A stretch of DNA of 60,962 nucleotides from Clostridia bacterium (GTDB taxonomy: Bacteria > Bacillota > Clostridia > Christensenellales > DTU072): positions 1 to 60,962 of the forward strand of contig JAFVAC010000033.1 in the NCBI GenBank assembly GCA_017476265.1, given 5' to 3'. Positions 1 through 6,769 of the stretch are shown here, one piece after another. The position numbers were made by a program, and so were the translations under genes. Positions within the stretch are counted from its first letter, which is position 1, and every line of letters begins with the position of its first letter. The notes below the pieces were generated by a model that saw only the letters and a program-made list of their open reading frames with translations, was not told the DNA's origin and searched no databases.

Positions 1-141
1 ATCATACAACAAAGGTGGCTCTTCACCTATCTTTTTTTTGCAATTTTGCCCCTTCCCCGGGGGGAGGGGTGCCGGGGACCCTCTTTCTCCGCTCTTTTAT
101 GAGCAATTTCAAATGTGTATCAAATGTATTGTAAACCTACA
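1..141 (+). repeat. Left copy of 141-bp terminal inverted repeat
   Basis: This stretch is the exact reverse complement of 60822-60962; identity stops at position 141, where the two flanks diverge. It contains a small hairpin (arms 13-17 and 24-28) followed by eight T, which looks like an intrinsic terminator for something outside the window reading inward. A GC-rich C4/G-run hairpin follows (about 48-70), then an AT-rich part with the repeated word ACATTT-like spacing. No reading frame is visible inside it. Confidence 0.95.
13..39 (+). terminator. Intrinsic terminator inside the left terminal repeat
   Basis: Five-pair stem AGGTG/CACCT with a six-base loop, three bases, then eight T. It reads into the window, so a gene outside the contig would end here. 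The stem is short, so strength is uncertain. Confidence 0.45.
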
Positions 142-180
142 ACTATGGACGAGTCGTTGTAAAAATATGGTCAAGATGTG

Positions 181-204
181 AAAAAACACCTTTATTTTTG
201 TGTT
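181..204 (-). terminator. Weak terminator of the lysR gene
   Basis: On the minus strand a AACAC/GTGTT hairpin is followed by a T run (plus-strand A run at 181-184). It overlaps the last codons of the LysR gene. Short stem and large loop make it a weak candidate. Confidence 0.35.
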
Positions 205-1067
205 TTCGCACTCTCGATCAAGAGATCGACCAATCGGGAGAGGTCGCTACCGACGGGACCAAACGGCATAAGCAGCGAGATTTGGATAAAGGCGTCGGTG
301 TCATACGCAAGCCAGGCGCATTCTCCTCCTTCGGCGCGGTAAAAATCGGGCGAGAGACAGACCGCTTTTCCGGCGGCGACGAGGGTCAAGGTCGTGTCGT
401 GCGAGTCGCTGTTGAAGGTGCGGACGACGCCTTCGTCTTCCAGTTCTATCTGCAGACGTCGCAAGTTTTTGCGCGAAACGGAGCCGACTAAGAGGGTCCG
501 ACCGGATAGGTCTGTCTTTTTTACGATCGGCAGGGCGGTCAGGGGGTCGTCTTTTGCGACCAAAAGTCGGATCGGGGAGCGATACAAGGGGACGCGCTTT
601 GCGTCCTTGACGCCCTTCAAGTCCTCTTCGTCGGCGATGATGAGATCGACCTCGCCTTTAGCGAAAGCGGCAAGGAGCCCGTTCGGCGCAAAGACCGGTG
701 CAATGGACAGGTCGGGACGTTCTCGCCCCATCTTTTCCAGTACGGCGGGGAGGGCGGGGAAGTAGGAGCGTCTGGGCAGTCCGACCCGGATCTCTTTGTC
801 GAAGTGAGTGGAAAAGTTTTGGCCCCGCTCGACGGCAAAATGCAGATCGCGCAAGACCTTTTCAAGATCGGACACGAAGACGCGTCCGGCGGGCGTAAGG
901 GCGACGGAACGCCCCGTGCGGTCGAAGATGGAGAATCCGACTTCCGATTCGACGGCGGCGATCTGATAGGAGAGCGCCGGCTGGCTCATGTACAGTCGCT
1001 CGGCGGTCTCGCGGAAGGACAGACTCTTGGAGAGTTCTATGACGGACAGCATTTCTTTTGTGTTCAT
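192..1067 (-). CDS. LysR-family transcriptional regulator
   Basis: This is a 291-residue DNA-binding regulator of normal LysR length. Residues 1-60 hold the winged helix-turn-helix with the typical run SFRETAERLYMSQPALSYQI and the following LF-type wing (FDRTGRSVALTPAG). Residues about 90-285 form the co-inducer binding domain. The gene is divergent from an SDR oxidoreductase at 1153, and the 85-bp gap carries promoters for both, so it very likely controls that SDR-flavodoxin pair and itself; this is inferred from arrangement typical of the family. The effector cannot be read from sequence. The ATG at 1067 is the only start compatible with the HTH position. Confidence 0.93.
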   Translation of the reverse strand: MNTKEMLSVIELSKSLSFRETAERLYMSQPALSYQIAAVESEVGFSIFDRTGRSVALTPAGRVFVSDLEKVLRDLHFAVERGQNFSTHFDKEIRVGLPRRSYFPALPAVLEKMGRERPDLSIAPVFAPNGLLAAFAKGEVDLIIADEEDLKGVKDAKRVPLYRSPIRLLVAKDDPLTALPIVKKTDLSGRTLLVGSVSRKNLRRLQIELEDEGVVRTFNSDSHDTTLTLVAAGKAVCLSPDFYRAEGGECAWLAYDTDAFIQISLLMPFGPVGSDLSRLVDLLIESAKTQK

Positions 1068-1073
1068 AAAAAT

Positions 1074-1103
1074 ATTCTATCAACAATAAGCAGAATCTGT
1101 CAA
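1074..1103 (-). promoter_or_regulatory. lysR promoter overlapping the divergent SDR control region
   Basis: On the minus strand TTGACA (1098-1103) and TAGAAT (1074-1079) are 18 bp apart. The word TATCAAYA occurs at 1078-1085 and again at 1111-1118, 33 bp apart (about three helical turns), a plausible LysR operator pair. Confidence 0.7.
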
Positions 1104-1120
1104 ATAATTTTATCAATAGA

Positions 1121-1129
1121 TGGTATAAT
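1121..1129 (+). promoter_or_regulatory. Extended -10 promoter of the SDR gene
   Basis: TGG followed by TATAAT (1124-1129) upstream of the SDR. No good -35 lies at 16-18 bp, which fits an activator-dependent promoter. The LysR-like repeat word at 1111-1118 is immediately upstream. Confidence 0.65.
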
Positions 1130-1152
1130 GAAGGCAGTCGTAAGGAGGCAAT

Positions 1153-1983
1153 ATGAAAGACGTAGTATTATTATGCGGTGCGGGACAGATCGGTCTCGCC
1201 ATAGCGAGAAGAGTGGGACGAGATAAGAAAATCGTCGTCGGCGACAAAAGGATATCGAATGCCGAAGCGGTCGTAAAAGTGCTGACGGAAGCGGGATTCG
1301 ACGCGGTGGCGACGGAGACAGATCTATCCGACCGTGGCTCGATCCAACAAGCGATAGCCTTTTGCAGTCGTTTCGGCGAGATCGCGCATCTTGTCAACGC
1401 CGCCGGCGTTTCGCCCTCGCAAGCGCCGATAGAGACCATTTTGAAAGTGGACCTCTACGGCACCGCGGTCCTGTTGGAAGAGGTGGGTAAGGTCATAAAG
1501 TTCGGCGGCACGGGCGTCACGATTTCCAGTCAATCGGGTTACCGAATGGAGCAACTTGGGGAGCGAAAAGACAGACTTCTTGCCACAACGCCCACGGAAG
1601 AACTTTTATTGCTCGACTTTTTGCAACCGGAAAATATCCGCGACTCTCTCCACGCCTATCAGCTGGCAAAACGCGCCAACGGGAAGCGCGTGATGTACGA
1701 AGCGACGCGGTGGGCGGAGCGAGGAGCACGGATCAATTCCATTTCTCCGGGGATCATCGTGACCCCTCTTGCGATAGACGAATTCAACGGTCCTCGGGGG
1801 GACTTTTACAAGAATATGTTCGCAAACTGCCCCGCCGGGAGACCGGGGACCGCGGACGAGGTGGCGAGCCTTGCCGAACTCGTTCTCTCTCCCGCGGGCG
1901 CCTTTATCACGGGGAGTGACTTTTTGATCGACGGCGGCGCGACGGCAAGTTATTTTTACGGCACATTGCAACCGAAACAATAG
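1153..1983 (+). CDS. SDR-family NAD(P)-dependent oxidoreductase
   Basis: This 276-residue protein is a classical short-chain dehydrogenase/reductase. The Rossmann glycine motif GAGQIG is at residues 9-14, the structural NAAG at 82-85, the catalytic Tyr and Lys in YQLAK at 169-173, the SPG turn at 198-200, and a C-terminal ITGSDFLIDGG ending typical of SDRs. A roughly 25-residue insertion between the Ser strand (about 124) and the catalytic Tyr is longer than usual. The ribosome site AAGGAGG sits just upstream of the ATG. It is followed 10 bp later by a flavodoxin, suggesting a redox operon under the divergent LysR. The substrate is unknown. Confidence 0.92.
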   Translation: MKDVVLLCGAGQIGLAIARRVGRDKKIVVGDKRISNAEAVVKVLTEAGFDAVATETDLSDRGSIQQAIAFCSRFGEIAHLVNAAGVSPSQAPIETILKVDLYGTAVLLEEVGKVIKFGGTGVTISSQSGYRMEQLGERKDRLLATTPTEELLLLDFLQPENIRDSLHAYQLAKRANGKRVMYEATRWAERGARINSISPGIIVTPLAIDEFNGPRGDFYKNMFANCPAGRPGTADEVASLAELVLSPAGAFITGSDFLIDGGATASYFYGTLQPKQ

Positions 1984-1993
1984 GAGGATATCT

Positions 1994-2494
1994 ATGAAAA
2001 GTTTAGTCATCTACTTCTCTCGTCCGGGCGACAACTGGGCGGTGGGATATATCGAAAAAGGCAACACCGAAGTGATCGCGGAATATATCGGAGAGTACAC
2101 GGGAGCGGATCTCTTTAAGTGCGACCCGAAAAAACCCTACTCCGAGGACTACACCAAATGCACGCAGGAAGCGATGGCGTACAAAAAGCGCGACGCAAGA
2201 CCGGAGCTGAAGTCCTACCTTGACGACGTCTCCGACTACGACGTGATCTATATCGGCGGACCGATCTATTGGGGAGAATTGCCCTACGAAGTCTATACCG
2301 AACTCGACCGTCTCGACTTCTCGGGCAAGATCGTCAAGCCCTTCGCCACGCACGAAGGTTCGGGACTGGGGAGCGTGGAGAGCGTCCTCAAAAGAAAGTG
2401 CGTCGGCGCGACCGTCAAGAGAGGTCTGGCGATACAGGGCAGTTCGGTTCGGTCGTCTTTTGCCAAGTCGCAGGTCAAGGCATGGGTGGAGTAA
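1994..2494 (+). CDS. Flavodoxin-family protein
   Basis: The 166-residue product has the flavodoxin fold. The N-terminal strand LVIYFSRPGD leads into an FMN phosphate-binding loop with the NTEVIAEYI helix start. The middle carries the YDVIYIGGPIYWGELP segment that stacks on the flavin, and the C-terminal part has the THEGSGLGS loop. It resembles the short flavodoxin_4-type proteins that partner oxidoreductases. The gene lies 10 bp after the SDR with its own GGAGG site, so the two are probably co-transcribed. The electron partner is not evident. Confidence 0.88.
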   Translation: MKSLVIYFSRPGDNWAVGYIEKGNTEVIAEYIGEYTGADLFKCDPKKPYSEDYTKCTQEAMAYKKRDARPELKSYLDDVSDYDVIYIGGPIYWGELPYEVYTELDRLDFSGKIVKPFATHEGSGLGSVESVLKRKCVGATVKRGLAIQGSSVRSSFAKSQVKAWVE

Positions 2495-2497
2495 GGT

Positions 2498-2590
2498 ATG
2501 GACGTCTTTGATCGGATGCGCTCGGGAGAGAGGATCGACGGGAAGGGTGTTCGTCGCTCTTGCGTATTACGCCAAAAAGGTTTATACTGA
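2498..2590 (+). pseudogene. Possible N-terminal remnant of a hexapeptide acetyltransferase
   Basis: A 30-codon reading frame starts three bases after the flavodoxin stop. Its first residues, MDVFDRMRSGERID, recall the start of maltose/galactoside O-acetyltransferases (an N-terminal ERMRSGE-type helix). The frame ends without any hexapeptide repeat and runs into the NUDIX promoter. I read it as a possible leftover of a deleted gene, but a chance frame is equally possible. Confidence 0.2.
2560..2588 (+). promoter_or_regulatory. Promoter of the NUDIX gene
   Basis: TTGCGT (2560-2565) and TATACT (2583-2588) with a 17-bp spacer, about 60 bp before the NUDIX start. Confidence 0.65.
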
Positions 2591-2650
2591 TTGCGCGGCG
2601 AGACGAAAAACGGTTAGGTTCGACCCAAGATCGGACATCGGGGAGGAAAG

Positions 2651-3160
2651 ATGAGATTATTGTTTGTTATGGACGCCAATAATTATGCGCCGGACGCGCC
2701 GATATTCGAGCGTCCGAGCGTGCGGGGCGTGATGATACGGGAGGGCAAGATCGCTCTTGTGCATAGTCTATTATTTGACTACTACAAGTTTGCCGGCGGC
2801 GGCGCCGAACCGGGAGAAGACCACGTCACAACTCTCTGCCGGGAGGTGCGGGAGGAAGTCGGACTTGTCGTCAAAAAGGACTCGATACGTCCCTTCGGTC
2901 GGGTCCTGCGCAAAGAAAAGCGCGGAGAAGTCGTCCTCGTGCAACAGAACTATTATTATCTCTGCGAGGCGGAAGAGGGGCGCGTAGAGTGCGACTTCGA
3001 CGACTACGAGCGAGAGGAAGGATTCACGCTCGAGTGGGTAGACCCGAAGTACGCTATTTTGACCAATCGGACCAAGGAGCACGGCAAAAAGAGCCCTTAC
3101 ATGATCGAGCGGGAGTCGAAAGTCCTCGAGATCTTGATAGAAGAGGGCTATTTCGACTGA
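2651..3160 (+). CDS. NUDIX hydrolase
   Basis: A 169-residue protein with a complete Nudix box: a glycine-rich start (GGGAEPGE), then REVREEVGLV with the spacing G-x5-E-x7-REUxEExGU, at about residues 51-74. The box glutamates bind the divalent metal that cleaves a nucleoside diphosphate linked to another group X. The last third is acidic and aromatic-rich, with no second domain. A GGAGG site precedes the ATG. It has its own promoter and terminator, so it is probably a single-gene unit. The substrate (ADP-ribose, dNTP or other) cannot be decided. Confidence 0.9.
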   Translation: MRLLFVMDANNYAPDAPIFERPSVRGVMIREGKIALVHSLLFDYYKFAGGGAEPGEDHVTTLCREVREEVGLVVKKDSIRPFGRVLRKEKRGEVVLVQQNYYYLCEAEEGRVECDFDDYEREEGFTLEWVDPKYAILTNRTKEHGKKSPYMIERESKVLEILIEEGYFD

Positions 3161-3179
3161 TTTTTTTGACAAACGGACC

Positions 3180-3224
3180 GACCTTGCGGAAAAATTTCGG
3201 AAAAATCGCGCAAGGTCTTTTTTT
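3180..3224 (+). terminator. Intrinsic terminator after the NUDIX gene
   Basis: Nine-pair perfect stem GACCTTGCG (3180-3188) / CGCAAGGTC (3209-3217) followed by seven T. Confidence 0.85.
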
Positions 3225-3237
3225 GTCGAAAAAAACG

Positions 3238-3272
3238 TGGTATAATGGATCCGGTAAGGAGATATTCCTTAC
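3238..3272 (+). promoter_or_regulatory. Flotillin promoter and 5' UTR hairpin
   Basis: Extended -10 TGG-TATAAT at 3238-3246 directly downstream of the previous terminator; no good -35. The leader then forms a perfect GTAAGGA/TCCTTAC hairpin (3254-3260, 3266-3272) just ahead of the AAGGAGG ribosome site. Confidence 0.6.
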
Positions 3273-3289
3273 AATTAAGGAGGTAAAGT

Positions 3290-4744
3290 ATGAGTCTATT
3301 GTCCATAACGACGGGCGGGATCATTGCCCTCGCCGTCATCGTGCCCATTTTGGCGATCCTACTGGCGATCGTCTTCATCTGCGGCTATCTGAAAGCGCCG
3401 CCCGATACGGCTTACATCATTTCGGGTCCTTTTTCCAAACGTCGTATCCTGATCGGTAAGGCGGGCTGGCGGATCCCGTTCTTTGAGAGGCTGGACAAAC
3501 TGTCTTTGCGCGTTATGCAGGTGGACGTCAAGACCAGCGAGGCTGTCCCCACCAACGAGTTTATTAACGTCAACGTGGACGGCGTCGCCAACATCAAAAT
3601 TTCGTCCGATCCCGAACTGTTGAAGAAAGCGGCGGAAGCGCTTCTTGGCATGAGCCAGGCGGAACTGATCAGCCTCGTGACGCAAGTGCTGGAAGGCAAT
3701 ATGCGTGAGATCGTCGGGTCGGTCGGATTGAAAGAGATGGTCCAGGATCGTCAGGGCGTCGCCAAAAAGATCACCGAAAACGTCGTCCCCGATATGGAAA
3801 AACTCGGTATCGAGGTCGTCAACTTCAACATTCAGAACTTCAAAGACAACGCCGGAACCATCGAAAACATGGGTATCGACAACGTCGAACAGATCAGAAA
3901 GAACGCGCAGATCGCCAAAGCCAACGCGCAGCGCGACATCGCCATAGCGACTTCACACGCGCAGGAAGAGGCGAACGCCGTCAAGGTGGAGACCGAAAAG
4001 AAGATCGCCGAGCAAAACGCCGCTCTCGCGGTGCAACAAGCCGATATGAAGGTCCTCGCCGATAACAAGCGCGCCCAAGCGGACGCCGCATATTCGATCG
4101 AACAAGAGGCGCAACGCAAGACCATCGAGATCACCAAGGCGGACGCAGACATCGCACGCAAAGCGAAAGAGGCGGAACTTGCCGAAAAGGACATCGCTCT
4201 CCGTGAGAGACAGCTGGACGCCGAGATCAGAAAGCAAGCCGACGCGATGAACTACAAGATCGCCAAAGAAGCCGACGCGATGAACTATCGCATCGCCAAA
4301 GAAGCGGAGGCGGAACTGGTCAAGAGACAGCGTGAAGCCGACGCGCAGAAGTACGAAGCGGAGATGAGAGCCGCCGCTCAAAAGGCGGAGGCGGAAGCCA
4401 AGCGCTACGCGATGGAGCAGGAAGCGGAAGGTATTCGCGCCAAAGGTCTCGCCGAGGCGGAAGCCATCGAAAAGAAAGCCGAAGCGCAAAAGAAGATGGG
4501 CGAAGCGTCCGTCATCGAAATGTATCTGCAGACCCTGCCCGAAGTGGTCAAGAACGCCGCCCTGCCGCTGGCGCAGACCGACAAGATCGTCATGTACGGC
4601 GAGGGCAACAGCACCAAGATCGTCAAAGACGTCATGAACGGCGCCAATCAGGTCATCGAGGGCGTCAAGGAGTCCACCGGGATCGACATCAACGCAATGA
4701 TCTCCGGCATGGTCGGCGCAAAATTGGTCGATAAAAAAGACTGA
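3290..4744 (+). CDS. floT: Flotillin-like SPFH/band 7 protein
   Basis: This 484-residue protein matches bacterial flotillins, scaffold proteins of functional membrane microdomains. Residues about 8-32 form one hydrophobic N-terminal segment. The SPFH domain (about 35-200) includes the conserved run around VPTNEFINVNVDGVANIKI. From about 205 to 410 there is a long Ala/Glu/Lys-rich coiled coil with QAEA-type repeats, including two near-identical DAMNY(K/R)IAKEA units. The C-terminal tail (about 411-484) holds the LPEVVKNAALPLAQTDKIV oligomerisation-type segment. No NfeD partner gene lies next to it, unlike the Bacillus yuaFG arrangement. It is transcribed alone. Confidence 0.92.
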   Translation: MSLLSITTGGIIALAVIVPILAILLAIVFICGYLKAPPDTAYIISGPFSKRRILIGKAGWRIPFFERLDKLSLRVMQVDVKTSEAVPTNEFINVNVDGVANIKISSDPELLKKAAEALLGMSQAELISLVTQVLEGNMREIVGSVGLKEMVQDRQGVAKKITENVVPDMEKLGIEVVNFNIQNFKDNAGTIENMGIDNVEQIRKNAQIAKANAQRDIAIATSHAQEEANAVKVETEKKIAEQNAALAVQQADMKVLADNKRAQADAAYSIEQEAQRKTIEITKADADIARKAKEAELAEKDIALRERQLDAEIRKQADAMNYKIAKEADAMNYRIAKEAEAELVKRQREADAQKYEAEMRAAAQKAEAEAKRYAMEQEAEGIRAKGLAEAEAIEKKAEAQKKMGEASVIEMYLQTLPEVVKNAALPLAQTDKIVMYGEGNSTKIVKDVMNGANQVIEGVKESTGIDINAMISGMVGAKLVDKKD

Positions 4745-4803
4745 CGGCGCGCCACCCGCCCACCCCGCGCCGAAATGCACCGAAAGGGGAACGTAAAATA
4801 AGG

Positions 4804-4834
4804 ACGCTCTCGGGACTATCCCGGGAGCGTTTTT
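4804..4834 (+). terminator. Intrinsic terminator after flotillin
   Basis: Stem of about 12 pairs (ACGCTCTCGGGA with TCCCGGGAGCGT, one G-U) followed by five T. Confidence 0.85.
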
Positions 4835-4873
4835 GCTCCTTTCGCAAAAAAATAGGGAAAAAGAACTGGATCA

Positions 4874-4903
4874 TTGACAAAACGATAACTAAGATGGTAC
4901 TAT
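4874..4903 (+). promoter_or_regulatory. Promoter of the Lrp-aminotransferase operon
   Basis: Consensus TTGACA (4874-4879) and TACTAT (4898-4903), 18 bp apart, about 30 bp before the Lrp start. Confidence 0.75.
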
Positions 4904-4933
4904 AAACGAAAGGTTTTCTTACGGAGGGAAGCA

Positions 4934-5425
4934 ATGGACGAATTGAGAAAGAGCGTGTTGGGACTGCTGAAAGAGGACGCAAGGTACTCGGCTAAGCAGA
5001 TCGCCGTGATGTTGGGCAAGACCGAGAGCGAGATCGCGGAGGCGATCGGATATCTTGAGGAGACCGGGGTCATCGTCAAATACACCGCCGTAATCAACGG
5101 GGACAAGACGGGCGAGGACTATGTGGACGCGCTCATCGAGGTCAAGGTGACGCCCCAACCGAGGAGCGGATTCGACGCGATCGCGGAGGAGATCAACCGT
5201 TTTGACGAAGTCAAGGCGGTGTACCTTATGAGCGGGACGTACGATCTGACCGTGATGCTGGAGAGCAAGACCATACGCGACATCTCCCTGTTCGTGTCCG
5301 AGCGCTTGTCCACCATCGACTGCGTCGTTGGGACCGCGACGCATTTTATTATGAAGAAGTATAAGGACGGTGGGGTCGTATTGGAGAGTGAGGAAGGCAA
5401 AAACAGAATGGCGGTGCACGCATAA
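4934..5425 (+). CDS. Lrp/AsnC-family transcriptional regulator
   Basis: The 163-residue product begins with a helix-turn-helix (residues about 5-50; DARYSAKQIAVMLGKTESEI) and continues with an alpha-beta RAM effector domain (about 65-145), the normal Lrp/AsnC layout. Such proteins form octamers and sense amino acids. Its stop codon overlaps the start of the aminotransferase gene by one base (TAATG), so translation is coupled. This regulator-aminotransferase pairing is common in Clostridia, and I infer that it senses the amino acid handled by the enzyme. Confidence 0.9.
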   Translation: MDELRKSVLGLLKEDARYSAKQIAVMLGKTESEIAEAIGYLEETGVIVKYTAVINGDKTGEDYVDALIEVKVTPQPRSGFDAIAEEINRFDEVKAVYLMSGTYDLTVMLESKTIRDISLFVSERLSTIDCVVGTATHFIMKKYKDGGVVLESEEGKNRMAVHA

Positions 5426-6606
5426 TGGACTATAAGCGTTTCGTAAACGACCGTGCCGCGAGTCTCAAGCCCTCCGGGATACGAAGATTTTTCGATCTCG
5501 TGTCGGAAAAAAAGGGCGCCATATCCTTGGGCGTAGGAGAGCCGGATTTTGCCACGCCCTACGTGGGGCGCGACCGCGCGGTCAAATATATCAATAAGGG
5601 ATTCACCCAATACACCCCCAACGGCGGTTATCCTGAGTTGCGAGAGTTGATCTCGGCATACTATTCCCGCCGATACGGTCTGGTTTATGATCCCAAAACG
5701 GAGATTTTGGTGACCGTAGGAGCCAGTGAGGCGATCGATCTTGCTCTACGCGCCGTCGTCAGCTACGGCGACGAGGTGCTGCTGCCGGATCCGTCCTACG
5801 TGTCCTATCTACCGTGCGTGACGATGTCCGGGGCGGTCCCGGTCACGGTGCCGTGTTCGGAGAAAAACGGGTTTCGGTTGACGGCGAAAGCGCTGGAAGA
5901 AAAGATAACCGCCGGGACGAAAGTCCTCATCTTGCCTTACCCCAACAATCCTACGGGCGGCATTTTGGAGAGGGCGGATCTCGAGGCGATCGCCAAGGTC
6001 TGTATAGAGCGGGATATTCTGGTCATAAGCGACGAGATCTATTCCGAGTTGACCTACACGGAGTCCGGGCACGTCTCCATTGCGTCCATACCCGGGATGC
6101 GGGAGCGCACAGTCGTCATCAACGGGTTTTCCAAAGCGTTCGCCATGACGGGGTGGAGATTGGGGTACCTTCTGTGCCCGCCGGAATTGTTGAGTCCTAT
6201 GTACAAGATCCATCAGTACACCATTATGTGCGCGCCGACGGCAAGTCAGCACGCCGCGATAGGGGTCCTTCGGCAGAGTCTCGAAGACGATTTTGCCTCC
6301 GTCAAGGAGATGCGTTCGCAGTACGATATGCGCAGACGGTATCTTGTGAACGAGTTCAACGAGATGGGATTGCATTGCTTCGAGCCGGAGGGGGCGTTCT
6401 ACGTCTTTCCGTCCGTCGAAGGGACGGGGATGGACGGTGAGGCGTTCGCCGAGACCCTTCTGGAACAAAAAAACGGGGCGGTCGTGCCGGGATCGGCTTT
6501 CGGCGAGGGTGGAAAGTACTTCGTCCGCGTCAGCTACGCGTATTCGATGAAAAACCTTCAAAAAGCCGTCGGACTCATCCGCGAGTTTTTGTCCGAACGG
6601 GAATAG
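5425..6606 (+). CDS. Class I/II pyridoxal phosphate aminotransferase
   Basis: This 393-residue enzyme is a fold-type I aminotransferase of the aspartate aminotransferase superfamily. Visible landmarks are the substrate loop around SLGVGEPDF (34-42), PNNPTGG (173-179), ISDEIY with the PLP-ring Asp203, and SKAFAMTGWRLGY with the Schiff-base Lys237. The C-terminal YFVRVSYA holds the carboxylate-binding Arg. It belongs near the AspB/PatA group; the exact donor amino acid is not readable. It is coupled to the upstream Lrp-type regulator and closed by a terminator 25 bp after its stop. Confidence 0.92.
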   Translation: MDYKRFVNDRAASLKPSGIRRFFDLVSEKKGAISLGVGEPDFATPYVGRDRAVKYINKGFTQYTPNGGYPELRELISAYYSRRYGLVYDPKTEILVTVGASEAIDLALRAVVSYGDEVLLPDPSYVSYLPCVTMSGAVPVTVPCSEKNGFRLTAKALEEKITAGTKVLILPYPNNPTGGILERADLEAIAKVCIERDILVISDEIYSELTYTESGHVSIASIPGMRERTVVINGFSKAFAMTGWRLGYLLCPPELLSPMYKIHQYTIMCAPTASQHAAIGVLRQSLEDDFASVKEMRSQYDMRRRYLVNEFNEMGLHCFEPEGAFYVFPSVEGTGMDGEAFAETLLEQKNGAVVPGSAFGEGGKYFVRVSYAYSMKNLQKAVGLIREFLSERE

Positions 6607-6630
6607 ATTGAAAAAAAGATCGACGAAATG

Positions 6631-6659
6631 CCGCTCGGACGTGACCGGGCGGTTTTTTT
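6631..6659 (+). terminator. Intrinsic terminator after the aminotransferase
   Basis: Eight-pair stem CCGCTCGG / CCGGGCGG (one G-U) with a six-base loop, then seven T. Confidence 0.85.
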
Positions 6660-6701
6660 GCAAAAAAAGTCAACATTCGTCGAATCATTTTGACAAAAAG
6701 T

Positions 6702-6744
6702 TTGCAAAAAGACTTCTCGGATGGTAATATAATCTATAGAATAA
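6702..6744 (+). promoter_or_regulatory. Promoter region of the acyl-CoA synthetase operon
   Basis: TATAAT at 6728-6733; the nearest -35 candidate TTGCAA (6702-6707) is 20 bp away, longer than optimal, and a TTGACA at 6690 is too far. The 12-mer at 6733-6744 recurs exactly at 16384-16395 in the leader of the GH2 gene. Confidence 0.45.
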
Positions 6745-6769
6745 TTTACTACGCTAAAGAGGATATCGT

